A stretch of 64,000 bases of DNA from Kribbella soli (GTDB taxonomy: Bacteria; Actinomycetota; Actinomycetes; Propionibacteriales; Kribbellaceae), in assembly GCF_004331345.1 (NCBI RefSeq), contig NZ_SJJZ01000005.1:62001-126000 (forward strand), given 5' to 3'. Both the position numbers and the translations under genes were made by a program. The notes beneath the pieces were generated by a model. That model was not told the DNA's origin, searched no databases, and was given only the letters and a program-made list of their open reading frames with translations. Each line of letters starts with the position of its first letter. Position 1 is the first letter of the stretch. This document shows, in pieces, positions 8,711 through 16,760 of the stretch.

Positions 8711-9743
8711 GCAGGTCCCGCAGTGCGCGGGCGGCGGTGAAGCCGGCTCGGTTGGCGCCGATGGTGCTGGCGGAGGGGCCGTAGCCGACGAGGTGGATCC
8801 GCGGGTCGGCCGCGGTGGCGGTGCCGTTCATGCGGATGCCGCCGGAAGGTTCGCGGAGGTGGAGCGGAGCCAGGTGCGCCAGGTCGGCGCGGAAGCCGGT
8901 GGCCCAGAGGATGGCGTCGACGTGTTCCCGGCGACCGTCGGACCACTCGACGCCGTCGGGGGTGATGCGGGTGAACATGGGCAGGCGGGTATAGACCCCG
9001 CGGTCCAGCGCGGCCTGTTCCTGCTCGCGGAGGTGGAGACCGGTCACGCTCACCACGCTGCGTGGTGGCAGGCCTGCACGGACGCGCTCCTCGACCTTTG
9101 CAACCACCTGTCGGCCGTACTCCGGGTTGAAGTCCTCGCCGGTGCGCCACTCCGGTGGGCGGCGCGTGACCCAGGTGGTGGAGGCGACCTCGGAGATCTC
9201 GGCGAGGAGTTGCACGGCGGAAGCGCCGCCACCGACGACCAGGACCTGCTGGCCGGTGAACTCAGCAGCGCCACGGTAGTCGGCGGTGTGCAGTTGACGC
9301 CCCTGGAACGTCTCGATCCCCGGGTACCACGGGATGAACGGCCGGTCCCACGTCCCGCTCGCGTTCACGATCGAGGCCGCGCGATAGAGGCCGTTGGACG
9401 TGTCCAGCTCGAACCCGTCGTCCACCGAGCGGACGCTCTCGACCGCAACAGGCCGCAGTACGGGCAGGTCGAACTGCTTCTCGTAGTCCGCGAAGTACGC
9501 CGGCACGAACTCGTTGGCTCGTTCCGCACCGGCACTGGACGGCACCGGTACGCCGGGCAGGTTCGCGATCCCGTGGGCGTCGTGCATCGTCAACGAGTCC
9601 CACCGGTGTTGCCAGGCGCCACCGGGTTCCGCGTTCCGATCCAGTACGACGACCTCGTCGTACGGCGTGAACCCCATCCGCACCAGGTGGTACGCCGCCG
9701 ACAGGCCCGCCTGTCCCGCTCCGATCACTGCTACGTCCAACAC
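8691..9743 (-). CDS. FAD-dependent flavin-containing monooxygenase-like oxidoreductase
   Basis: A 350-residue two-dinucleotide-domain flavoprotein. It carries an N-terminal FAD GxGxxG (VIGAGQAGLSAAYHLV), an internal NAD(P)H GxGxxS/A site (VLVVGGGASAVQLLAEI) and the ATG-like motif ILWATGFR near the end. It resembles YUCCA/CzcO-type monooxygenases or FAD-dependent disulphide oxidoreductases. The substrate is unknown. Start at GTG 9743. It is divergent from a lysR gene 53 bases away, the usual arrangement for a LysR-controlled oxygenase. Confidence 0.88.
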   Translation of the reverse strand: MLDVAVIGAGQAGLSAAYHLVRMGFTPYDEVVVLDRNAEPGGAWQHRWDSLTMHDAHGIANLPGVPVPSSAGAERANEFVPAYFADYEKQFDLPVLRPVAVESVRSVDDGFELDTSNGLYRAASIVNASGTWDRPFIPWYPGIETFQGRQLHTADYRGAAEFTGQQVLVVGGGASAVQLLAEISEVASTTWVTRRPPEWRTGEDFNPEYGRQVVAKVEERVRAGLPPRSVVSVTGLHLREQEQAALDRGVYTRLPMFTRITPDGVEWSDGRREHVDAILWATGFRADLAHLAPLHLREPSGGIRMNGTATAADPRIHLVGYGPSASTIGANRAGFTAARALRDLLKSLAA

Positions 9744-9756
9744 AACAGGAGCAACG

Positions 9757-9771
9757 CCGGACCCCGTCCGG
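9757..9771. promoter_or_regulatory. Short palindrome between divergent monooxygenase and lysR genes
   Basis: CCGGAC-CCC-GTCCGG is a perfect 6-bp-arm inverted repeat in the 53-base divergent intergenic region. It could be part of the LysR binding site, though it does not match the T-N11-A consensus, and in GC-rich DNA such short palindromes also occur by chance. Confidence 0.35.
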
Positions 9772-9796
9772 GTCTTCCCGGCTACCGTGGACGACC

Positions 9797-10699
9797 ATGG
9801 ATCTCGGCGCGATGTACGGCGTAAAGATGGACTGGATCGTCAGTTTCGTCGCAGTCGCGCGGTACGGCGGGTTCTCTGCCGCCGCCAAGGCGGTGTACCG
9901 AGGCCAGTCCCGGATCAGCGAGCATGTCGCGGAGCTCGAACGCGCACTCGCCGTACAGCTCTTCGACCGCACGGCCCACCCGCCACGCCTCACCCCCGAG
10001 GGCCGCGCGCTGCTCCCGCAGGCGGAGGAGATTCTGCGGCGCGTGCAGAAACTGTCCGCCGGGGGAGCCGTCCGCTTCGGTGCCTATCCGAGTGCTGCGG
10101 CCTGGCTGTTCCCGCAGGTCGTACGACGGCTCCCGGACAGCATCCGCCTGCTGCTGGTCGAAGGGCCGAGCGTGGACCTGGAGGACGCACTGGTCCGTGG
10201 TGACATCGATCTCGCCATCCGTCCGGTGCACCCGCTGGTCACCGACGAGTCCCTGGTCCACGAGATCCTCTGGCGCGAGCCGCTCACCGCAGTCTTTCCG
10301 GAACACCATCCGCTCGCCGCCCACGAGTCGGTGGCTCTCGCGCAGCTCGCCGAGCTGCCACTGATCTCGATCGGCGAGAGCGACGGCCCGCGACAGTTCG
10401 AGTCGCACCTGGCCTTCGCCTCGAAGGGCCTCAGCCCCGAGTCCGCCTTCCGCACGAACCAGCCGCAGACCCTGCTCTCGCTGGTCCGCCACGGCCTCGG
10501 CGTAGGCGTCACCAACGAGCTCGCGGTCAGTACCGCCAACCTGGACGGCGTCCGCCTCGTCCCCATCCACGATGCGGGCGTGGAACGCCAGGTGGCCCTG
10601 TTCACCAGGCGCGACCGCCCCGAGTCACCCGCCCTGGACACCGTGATCGACACCGTGATCGACACCGTGATCGACACGGTCCGCAAGGTCAGCGGATGA
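9797..10699 (+). CDS. LysR family transcriptional regulator
   Basis: A 300-residue LysR protein. The N-terminal winged helix (MDWIVSFVAVARYGGFSAAAKAVYRGQSRISEHVAELERAL...LFDRTAHPPRLTPEG) is followed by a periplasmic-binding-like effector domain (VRFGAYPSAAAWLFPQVV...GDIDLAIRPVHP...GLGVGVTNELA). The ATG at 9797 is used; a later in-frame ATG lies at residue 11, just before the HTH. It probably controls the divergent flavin monooxygenase. The C-terminus is odd: the peptide unit DTVI is repeated by a tandem 12-bp DNA repeat. The gene end overlaps the convergent cupin gene by 11 bases. Confidence 0.93.
   Translation: MDLGAMYGVKMDWIVSFVAVARYGGFSAAAKAVYRGQSRISEHVAELERALAVQLFDRTAHPPRLTPEGRALLPQAEEILRRVQKLSAGGAVRFGAYPSAAAWLFPQVVRRLPDSIRLLLVEGPSVDLEDALVRGDIDLAIRPVHPLVTDESLVHEILWREPLTAVFPEHHPLAAHESVALAQLAELPLISIGESDGPRQFESHLAFASKGLSPESAFRTNQPQTLLSLVRHGLGVGVTNELAVSTANLDGVRLVPIHDAGVERQVALFTRRDRPESPALDTVIDTVIDTVIDTVRKVSG
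10637..10681 (+). repeat. 12-bp tandem repeat in the 3' end of lysR
   Basis: GACACCGTGATC occurs three times in a row (10637-10672), followed by a partial fourth copy GACACGGTC. The repeat length is a multiple of three, so copy-number change would add or remove DTVI units without a frameshift, at the very C-terminus of the LysR protein. Confidence 0.9.
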
Positions 10700-11171
10700 A
10701 CTGGTCCACGTAATCGGCGCCGAGGCCGTTGGCGCCGTAGTGGTCCCGGCAGAGCTGGATCTTGGTGAACGTGTCCTCGTAGCCGGTCTGGTTGCCGGCC
10801 TCGTCGACGTAGATCATCGCGCCGGAGATGTTGAAGAACGTGATCATCTCGGTGCACTCCTCCGGGACGCGGAGCGTGTGGATCTCCCCAGGCGGTTCGT
10901 ACACGAACGAGCCGGCATCGGCGACCCAGTCGTGCTCGTCGTACTGCCACTTGCCCTTGATCACGTAGCCGAAGACCGCGCTCGGATGCCGGTGCCGGGA
11001 CACGATGCCGGCCCGGGTGACCTTGAGCAGGTTGCACCACTGGCCGGTGACCGTGTTCAGCATCAGCGGCCGGAACCACACGTCCGGGGCCTGCGGCACC
11101 CAGAGCCGCTCGTCGTCGGGGACGGCCTGGACGGCGATCTCCGCCGGGACACCTGCGGATACCGGGATCAT
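10689..11171 (-). CDS. Cupin dioxygenase-like protein (2,4'-dihydroxyacetophenone dioxygenase family)
   Basis: A 160-residue cupin with a histidine-rich metal site: SRHRHPSAVFGYVIKGKWQYDEHDW as motif 1 and GSFVYEPPGEIHTL as motif 2. The layout fits the ChrR-like/2,4'-dihydroxyacetophenone dioxygenase family, which cleaves carbon-carbon bonds in aryl ketones using ferrous iron. It is the last gene of a minus-strand set; the SDR gene ends 10 bases upstream, so the two are co-transcribed. The family assignment is from overall pattern; the true substrate is unknown. Confidence 0.8.
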   Translation of the reverse strand: MIPVSAGVPAEIAVQAVPDDERLWVPQAPDVWFRPLMLNTVTGQWCNLLKVTRAGIVSRHRHPSAVFGYVIKGKWQYDEHDWVADAGSFVYEPPGEIHTLRVPEECTEMITFFNISGAMIYVDEAGNQTGYEDTFTKIQLCRDHYGANGLGADYVDQFIR

Positions 11172-11181
11172 CGGGTTCTCC

Positions 11182-11856
11182 TCACATGCTCTGGTAGCCG
11201 CCGTCGACGGGTACGACGGCGCCGGTGACGAAGGCCGCGTCCGGGCCGGCCAGGAACGCGATCACGCCCGCGACCTCGTCCGGCGTGCCCCACCGGGCCA
11301 TCGGCGTACGGGACAGGATCCGGTCGGAGGCGACCGGGTCGGACTGCAGTGCGGCGGTGAGGTCGGTGGCGATCCAGCCGGGCGCGACCGCGTTCACCCG
11401 GATCCCGTCCGTCGCCCACGCGACCGCCAGCGACTTGGTGAGCTGCACGATTCCGCCCTTGGACGCGCTGTACGCCGGAACCAGCGGTCCACCGAAGTAG
11501 CTCAGCATCGACGCCACGTTGACGATGCAGCCCCCGCTCGCGGCGAGGAGCGCGTGGGCAGCCTCGGCCGCCCGCATCGCTCCGGTCAGGTTGATCTCCA
11601 CCACGTCCCGGAACACGTCCGGCCGGTGCTCGTCACCCCGCCGGATGATCCCGGCCGCGTTGACCAGTACGTCGAGACGCTCGAGCGACCCGATCAGCTC
11701 CTCTACCGAGCCGTCGACGCGCAGATCGAGCTCAACCTGCGCGGGACCCGCGTTGAGGCCGGCTGCGACGACGTGCAGTCCGTCCGCGGCGAACCGCCGT
11801 ACGGCGGCCGCACCGATCCCGCTCGTTCCTCCGACGACCAGCGCGGTCCGTGTCAT
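11182..11856 (-). CDS. Short-chain dehydrogenase/reductase (SDR)
   Basis: A 224-residue classical SDR. The NAD(P) site is TGxxxGxG-like (VVGGTSGIGAAAVRRF), NAAG is at ~88 (LVNAAGII), the catalytic Ser is in IVNVASMLSYFGG and YSASKGG holds the Tyr-Lys pair. The end shows the PG motif and the FVTGAVVPVDGGY C-terminus, so the protein is complete. It lies between an alanine-dehydrogenase-like gene (39 bases upstream) and the cupin dioxygenase (10 bases downstream), suggesting a short catabolic operon. The substrate is not predictable. Confidence 0.92.
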   Translation of the reverse strand: MTRTALVVGGTSGIGAAAVRRFAADGLHVVAAGLNAGPAQVELDLRVDGSVEELIGSLERLDVLVNAAGIIRRGDEHRPDVFRDVVEINLTGAMRAAEAAHALLAASGGCIVNVASMLSYFGGPLVPAYSASKGGIVQLTKSLAVAWATDGIRVNAVAPGWIATDLTAALQSDPVASDRILSRTPMARWGTPDEVAGVIAFLAGPDAAFVTGAVVPVDGGYQSM

Positions 11857-11895
11857 GCGGTTCAGCCTGACGGTCGCGCGTGTGCGCGGCCAGCG

Positions 11896-13095
11896 TCACC
11901 TGTAAGCCGGATCGGACCGATCCGCAGCGTGGGGTTCGAGATGCGGGTAGGGATGGTCGGGGGAGCGGTGCTGGAAGGAGAGGATGCCGGGATTGCGGAT
12001 CGTGCCGGCCTCGATCTCGATCGCCCGGCTGATGGTGGGGTCGGCGTGCCAGGAGGCGGGACCTTCGAGCACGGTGCGGATGAACGGCAGCAGTGCCTCG
12101 CTGATCTCCCAGGTCGCCGAGTTCCACAGGTACGACGGGCTGTGGTCGACCCCGTAGTACGTGATGTTGTCGCCGACCAGGAACGTCGGGTCGTCGAACC
12201 CGGTCGGCCGCGCCCAGCTGAACCCCATGCCCAGGTCGCAGGAGACGTCGACGATCAGGCTGCCCGGCGCGAACTGCGCGAGATCCTCCTCGATCAGGAA
12301 CGTCAGCGGCGCGTCCGGGTCCTGCAGCACGCAGTTCACGATCACGTCGTGCTCGGCCAGGAATCCGGCCAGCGGCACCCGGCCCTCGTCGGTCAGCGCG
12401 TGACTGCGGCGCGGGTCGAGGGCGGCGCCGGGCTCGACCTCGTCCTGGTCGTACTGGACGATCCGCGCCGAGTGGATCGGTGAGCCGACGGCGGCCACGT
12501 CACGGCCGGTGAGGACGTCGACGTCGTGGATGCCGTGCGCGTTCAACGCGGTGACGGCTCCGCGGGCGGTCGCGCCGAATCCGATCACCACCGCCCGCAA
12601 CCGGCGCCCGTAGTCGCCGGTCGAGCCGACCAGCTCGAGCGCCTGCAGTACGGAGCAGTACCCGGCGAGCTCGTTGTTCTTGTGGAAGACGTGCAGGCTG
12701 AACCGGCCGTCGGTGGTCCAGTGGTTCATCGCCTCGAACGCGATCAGCGTCAGCCGGCGGTCGATCGCGAGCTGGGTGACCTCGTCGTCCTGGACGCAGT
12801 GCGGCCAGCCCCAGAGTGTCTGCCCGACCCGCAGCCCGGCGAGATCCTCGGGCTGCGGCTTGGGCAGCACCACGACATCGGCGACATCGATCAGTTCGTC
12901 CCGGCCGACGACGCCGGCGACCGATTTGGCCAGGTCCTCGTCGGAGATCCCGAACCGCTCGCCGTACCCGGTCTCGAGGAAGATGTGCTGGCGCAGATCC
13001 TCGTCGATCCGCTCGAAATGGTGCGGATGGATCGGTAGCCGGTGCTCGTTCTCCTTGCGGGAACGACCGATGACGCCGAGTTTTAACTGGTCCAC
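11896..13095 (-). CDS. Alanine dehydrogenase/PNT-family oxidoreductase, N5-(carboxyethyl)ornithine synthase-like
   Basis: Start chosen at GTG 13095 because AAAGGGG lies six bases upstream; a longer frame reaches 13128. The 399-residue product begins VDQLKLGVIGRSRKENEHRLPIHPHH, the N-terminal domain of alanine dehydrogenases, saccharopine dehydrogenases and N5-(carboxyethyl)ornithine synthases. The NAD-binding domain follows (LRAVVIGFGATARGAVTALNAHGI), then NCVLQDPDAPLTFLIEEDL and a DVSCDLGMGFSWARPTGFDDP segment. This fits an NAD(P)-linked opine-type or amino-acid dehydrogenase. Which amino acid it uses cannot be told. It heads the SDR-cupin group, 39 bases upstream of the SDR. Confidence 0.8.
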   Translation of the reverse strand: MDQLKLGVIGRSRKENEHRLPIHPHHFERIDEDLRQHIFLETGYGERFGISDEDLAKSVAGVVGRDELIDVADVVVLPKPQPEDLAGLRVGQTLWGWPHCVQDDEVTQLAIDRRLTLIAFEAMNHWTTDGRFSLHVFHKNNELAGYCSVLQALELVGSTGDYGRRLRAVVIGFGATARGAVTALNAHGIHDVDVLTGRDVAAVGSPIHSARIVQYDQDEVEPGAALDPRRSHALTDEGRVPLAGFLAEHDVIVNCVLQDPDAPLTFLIEEDLAQFAPGSLIVDVSCDLGMGFSWARPTGFDDPTFLVGDNITYYGVDHSPSYLWNSATWEISEALLPFIRTVLEGPASWHADPTISRAIEIEAGTIRNPGILSFQHRSPDHPYPHLEPHAADRSDPAYR

Positions 13096-13146
13096 GAAGG
13101 CCCCTTTGGTTACTGCCTGTTCTAGCACAGTCGCCCGCAGGGTGGT

Positions 13147-13761
13147 TCAGTCGGCGCTGGTGTCCATGCGGTCGTACCGCCGGCGGCCGGCCATTCCGCC
13201 GACCACTGCCGCGATCAGCGTGACGACGGCCGCGGCGATCACGGCGATCAGGCCGCCGGTCGTCAGCGTCTCGTCCGCGATCGGCACCGACGGGAGTTTC
13301 ATACGGTCCAGTACGTCGTACTGCGTGCCCGCTAGCGCTGCTAGCCCGGCGGCGATCGCGGTGATGACGACACCGACCAGCCAGACGCCGATGCCGTGCA
13401 GGGCGCCACCGGATCCGGCGAGCCGGCCGGCGACGTACCCGCCGTGGTAGTAGGCGAACGCCAGGATCAACAGCAGGATCGCGCCGGACACGATCCCGAT
13501 GGTGCCGGCAGTGTTCGCGCTGGTGGTGGCGTCGTACCAGTCGAAGGTGGCCGCGTAGTCGACGGCCGCCGCGATCGCGCCGGCGATCCCGGTCAGCAGC
13601 GCGGTCAGCCCCATCGCGACCAGCCAGCCGTAGAACGTCCCGCCGCCTGTAGAGCGCCTGTGTACCCGCTCCCGGTCGGGAGCGGCGCTCCGCTCCTCCT
13701 CGTGCAGCTCGGACGGGCCGAGCCGGTCAACGCGTGTGTCTTCCTGATGCTGCTGGGTCAT
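13147..13761 (-). CDS. Four-TM membrane protein of unknown function (paralogue of next gene)
   Basis: A 204-residue protein with a charged N-terminal tail of ~40 residues and four or five membrane segments (GWLVAMGLTALLTGIAGAIAAAV; IGIVSGAILLLILAFAYYHGGYVAGRLA; GIGVWLVGVVITAIAAGLAALAG; GGLIAVIAAAVVTLIAAVVGGMAGRR). It shares the order and the motifs GGYVAGRLA and GWLVA/GVW with the protein at 13834, and both end in GRRxxDRxD. No function is known to me for this family; the pattern resembles YrzE/TIGR04086-type envelope membrane proteins. It is the second gene of a two-gene set. Confidence 0.82.
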   Translation of the reverse strand: MTQQHQEDTRVDRLGPSELHEEERSAAPDRERVHRRSTGGGTFYGWLVAMGLTALLTGIAGAIAAAVDYAATFDWYDATTSANTAGTIGIVSGAILLLILAFAYYHGGYVAGRLAGSGGALHGIGVWLVGVVITAIAAGLAALAGTQYDVLDRMKLPSVPIADETLTTGGLIAVIAAAVVTLIAAVVGGMAGRRRYDRMDTSAD

Positions 13762-13833
13762 GTCAGCTTCTCCTCGTCGGACAAGCCCCGTGTACCTCCC
13801 CGGTACCCGGTCAGAAACTGACAGACTGTTTAC

Positions 13834-14529
13834 TCAGAGCAACTGGTCGATGCGGTCGTGGTAGCGCCTGCCGGACTTGCCGCCGACGATCGCGGCCAGC
13901 AGCGTCAGGGTCAGCAGGGTGGCCGCTGCGGCGATGCCGCCGAGCAGGAGGGTGTTGTCGGCGAGCGCGACGTTCGGCCAGTTGATCTCGTCCACCAGGC
14001 CGTACTGGCTGTCCAGCACCCAACCGGCGCCGCCGGCGAGCGCTCCGACGAGCAGAGCGATCATCCAGACGCCGAAGCCCTGGCGGCCGCCGTCGAAGCG
14101 GGCCAGCCGGCCGGCGACGTACCCGCCGATGTAGAACGCCAGCGTCAGCATGAAGATCGTGACACCTGCCGCGGTGAGCGAGGCCGCGCCGGGCTGCGCC
14201 TTCGCGTCGCTGGTGGTGTAGTCCAGGATCTCGGCGGTGCCGAGCGCGGCCGCGGCCACGGCGGCCATCAGCAGCACCGACATCGAGATCGCGATCAGCC
14301 ACCCGAAGAACGCGGCGCCGAGCTTGAACCCGCGGTACGACAGCAGGTCCGGATCGACGTCCGGCTCGGCCGCCGCTGCCGGAGGCGTGCGCAACGGCTG
14401 CTCCGTGGGGATCGAGATCGTGCTCATCGCCCGGCTCGCGGCTGCGCGGGCCTCCTCGTACTTCTGCGTGCTGGCGTCGCCGGCGGGCGTGGTGATCGTG
14501 GCGGTGTCGCCGGGGTACTGCTGACTCAT
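13834..14529 (-). CDS. Four-TM membrane protein of unknown function
   Basis: A 231-residue product from ATG 14529, with GAGGAG nine bases upstream; a longer frame to 14592 is unlikely. A hydrophilic ~75-residue N-terminal tail rich in Ala/Thr/Glu precedes four or five membrane helices. The second carries YIGGYVAGRLARFDGG, the same motif as the paralogue 72 bases downstream, and the C-terminus ends GKSGRRYHDRID. A weak hairpin (GTCAG-TTT-CTGAC) lies just after the stop. The pair is probably a tandem duplication acting together in the membrane; the role is unknown. Confidence 0.82.
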   Translation of the reverse strand: MSQQYPGDTATITTPAGDASTQKYEEARAAASRAMSTISIPTEQPLRTPPAAAAEPDVDPDLLSYRGFKLGAAFFGWLIAISMSVLLMAAVAAAALGTAEILDYTTSDAKAQPGAASLTAAGVTIFMLTLAFYIGGYVAGRLARFDGGRQGFGVWMIALLVGALAGGAGWVLDSQYGLVDEINWPNVALADNTLLLGGIAAAATLLTLTLLAAIVGGKSGRRYHDRIDQLL

Positions 14530-14607
14530 CTCCGCAGGCTCCTCACAGGTCGGTTCGGGGCGGTCCCTACCCGTCCGCACTGCGCCTGACACGGCCAGAT
14601 CGCTGAT

Positions 14608-16134
14608 TTAACCGACTCCTGGGGTGGCTTCACTCACCGTTGCCGGGTATCGGCGGGGAGTGAACACCAGCGAGCCGGCCGGCCGAGGCACAGTACGGGT
14701 CTGTGACGAGCCGACCAGGAGCAGGCACCGCATGTCAACCGTTTGAGGATCCAGTTCCGCCAGTGTTGTCACAGTGATCGCCTCCTCCGGCCCGCCGACA
14801 TCGCGTCCGACCACGACCGGCGTACCGGGGGAGCGGTGCTCCAGCAGCAGGTCCCGGGTCGCCTCCACCTGCCAGGTCCGGGACCTGGAGGCGGGGTTGT
14901 AGATCGCTATTGCCAGGTCTGCCTGCGCTGCCGCGGTCAGGCGCTGGGCGATCACGTCCCACGGCTTGAGCCGGTCCGACAGCGACAACACGCAGTAGTC
15001 GTGTCCCAGCGGCGCACCGACCCGGCTGGCGACCGCCTGTGCGGCTGTCATGCCAGGTAGCACCTGTACGGCGATGTCGGCGTACTCAGGCTCCGCTGCG
15101 ATCTCCGTGACCGCACTGGCCATGGCGAACACCCCTGGGTCACCGGACGAGACCACAACCACCGTGGAGCCCTTGCGGGCCAGATCGAGTGCGAATGCGG
15201 CCCGCTCCGACTCAACGCGGTTGTCCGAGCCGTGCTTACGCTGACGGGCCCGGTCCGGCAGGCGGTCGACATACGTCGTGTAGCCGATCACGTCGTCCGC
15301 ACCGGCGATGGCGGCGCGTACCTCCGGCGTCATCCACTCCGGCCCGGCCGGTCCGAGGCCGACGACGGTGACGGAGCCTTCGGTGGCGGTCTTGGTGACC
15401 GGGGCGGCGAACGTGTTGTTGATGGGGCTCGGGAGGAGGGCGAGCGAGAAGTAGGGGACCTCGTCCGGGTCGACCTCGTTGAGCGGTGCTGTCCGCTGGG
15501 CGTCGGTGGTCGCGCGTTCGACGTACCAGGCCTCGTCGGCGCGACCTGCGAGCTCGAAGGCCTCGCGGACTCCCGCGAATGTGCGGCCGAGCTTCATCAC
15601 CGCGGCCGCGTCGGTCGAGCGGAGGCGGTCCGCCAGGACGTCCGGCGGCAGGGTGCCGGGCAGGACGGTGAGGATCTCGTCGCGCTCGCAGAGCGGGCGG
15701 CCGAGTACGGCGGCCGCGGCGCTGACCGAGGTGACACCAGGGACGACCTCGCACGGGTAGCGGTCCGCGAGCCGTTTGTGCATGTGCATGTACGAGCCGT
15801 AGAACAGCGGATCGCCCTCCGCGAGGACGACCACGTCGCGGCCGGCGTCGAGGTGCGCGGCGAGCCGGGCGGCGCAGTCGGCGTAGAAGTCGTCCATCGC
15901 ACCCTGGTACCCGCCTGGGTGGTCGGTCGTCTCCGTGGTGAGCGGGTAGACGAGGTGCTCCTCGAGCTGTCCGGGCGTCAGGTACGGCGCGGCGACCGAC
16001 CGCGCGATGCTCCGCCCGTGCCGCGCACTGTGGAACGCGATCACGTCCGCGGCCCCGATCAACCGAGCCGCCTTGACCGTCACCAGCTCAGGATCCCCAG
16101 GCCCCAGCCCGACACCCCACAACCGACCAGTCAC
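14608..16134 (-). CDS. cobIJ: Fused precorrin-2 C20-methyltransferase / precorrin-3B C17-methyltransferase
   Basis: A 508-residue fusion of two SAM-dependent tetrapyrrole methylases of the aerobic cobalamin pathway. The CobI half spans ~1-245 (LWGVGLGPGDPELVTVKAARLI at the SAM loop, VVLAEGDPLFYGSYMHMHKRL, VVPGVTSVSAAAAVLGRPL). The CobJ half spans ~250-508 (VTVVGLGPAGPEWMTPEVRAAI, IGYTTYVDRLP, VVVSSGDPGVFAMASAV, VLPGMTAAQAVASRVGAPLGHDYCVLSLSD). Start at GTG 16134 gives a GTGA overlap with cobH, so cobG-cobH-cobIJ is one translationally coupled operon. This fused form is common in actinobacteria. Confidence 0.96.
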   Translation of the reverse strand: MTGRLWGVGLGPGDPELVTVKAARLIGAADVIAFHSARHGRSIARSVAAPYLTPGQLEEHLVYPLTTETTDHPGGYQGAMDDFYADCAARLAAHLDAGRDVVVLAEGDPLFYGSYMHMHKRLADRYPCEVVPGVTSVSAAAAVLGRPLCERDEILTVLPGTLPPDVLADRLRSTDAAAVMKLGRTFAGVREAFELAGRADEAWYVERATTDAQRTAPLNEVDPDEVPYFSLALLPSPINNTFAAPVTKTATEGSVTVVGLGPAGPEWMTPEVRAAIAGADDVIGYTTYVDRLPDRARQRKHGSDNRVESERAAFALDLARKGSTVVVVSSGDPGVFAMASAVTEIAAEPEYADIAVQVLPGMTAAQAVASRVGAPLGHDYCVLSLSDRLKPWDVIAQRLTAAAQADLAIAIYNPASRSRTWQVEATRDLLLEHRSPGTPVVVGRDVGGPEEAITVTTLAELDPQTVDMRCLLLVGSSQTRTVPRPAGSLVFTPRRYPATVSEATPGVG

Positions 16135-16760
16135 TCTGCCTCACTCGCAATCGCGTTGATGGCGGCCGCGGTGATCGCGCTGCCACCCCGGCGTCCTCGG
16201 ACGACGAGGTACTCCAGCCCGAGCTCGTTCGCCGCCAGCGCTTCCTTGGACTCTGCCGCGCCGATGAACCCGACCGGGATGCCCAGCACCGCCGCCGGAC
16301 GTGGACCGCCGGCCGCGATCACCTCCAGCAAGCGGAACAGCGTCGTCGGCGCGTTGCCGATAGCAACAACTGCGCCTTCGAGGTGGTCGAGCCAGAGGTC
16401 CACGGCCGCGGCACTCCTGGTGGTCTCCAGCTGCTGGGCCAGCTCGACCGTGCGCGAGTCCTGCAACGTGCAGATCACCTCGTTGTCCGCCGGGAGCCGT
16501 CGCCGGGTGATGCCGGCCGCGACCATCTGCGCGTCGCACAGGATCGGTGCGCCGGTCTGGAGCGCGGTGCGGGCGTTCTTGACCACGTTCGGCGACCAGG
16601 CGAGGTCCTTGACCAGGTCGGTCATCCCGCAGGCGTGAATCATCCGTACGGCGACCTGCGCCACGTCGGCCGGCAGCCCGTCGAGCGCCGCCTCGGCCCG
16701 GATCGTCGCGAACGACCGCCGGTAGATCTCCGCGCCGTCCCGCTCGTACTCGTAACTCAC
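16131..16760 (-). CDS. cobH: Precorrin-8X methylmutase
   Basis: A 209-residue protein from GTG 16760 (VSYEYERDGAEIYRRSFATIRAEA). It moves the C11 methyl of precorrin-8X to C12, giving hydrogenobyrinate. The conserved run VRMIHACGMTDLVKDLAWSP contains the catalytic His; GAPILCDAQMVAAGITRRRLPADNEVICTL and GIPVGFIGAAESKEAL are family landmarks. The start overlaps the cobG stop (GTGA) and the stop overlaps the cobIJ start. Confidence 0.96.
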   Translation of the reverse strand: MSYEYERDGAEIYRRSFATIRAEAALDGLPADVAQVAVRMIHACGMTDLVKDLAWSPNVVKNARTALQTGAPILCDAQMVAAGITRRRLPADNEVICTLQDSRTVELAQQLETTRSAAAVDLWLDHLEGAVVAIGNAPTTLFRLLEVIAAGGPRPAAVLGIPVGFIGAAESKEALAANELGLEYLVVRGRRGGSAITAAAINAIASEAE

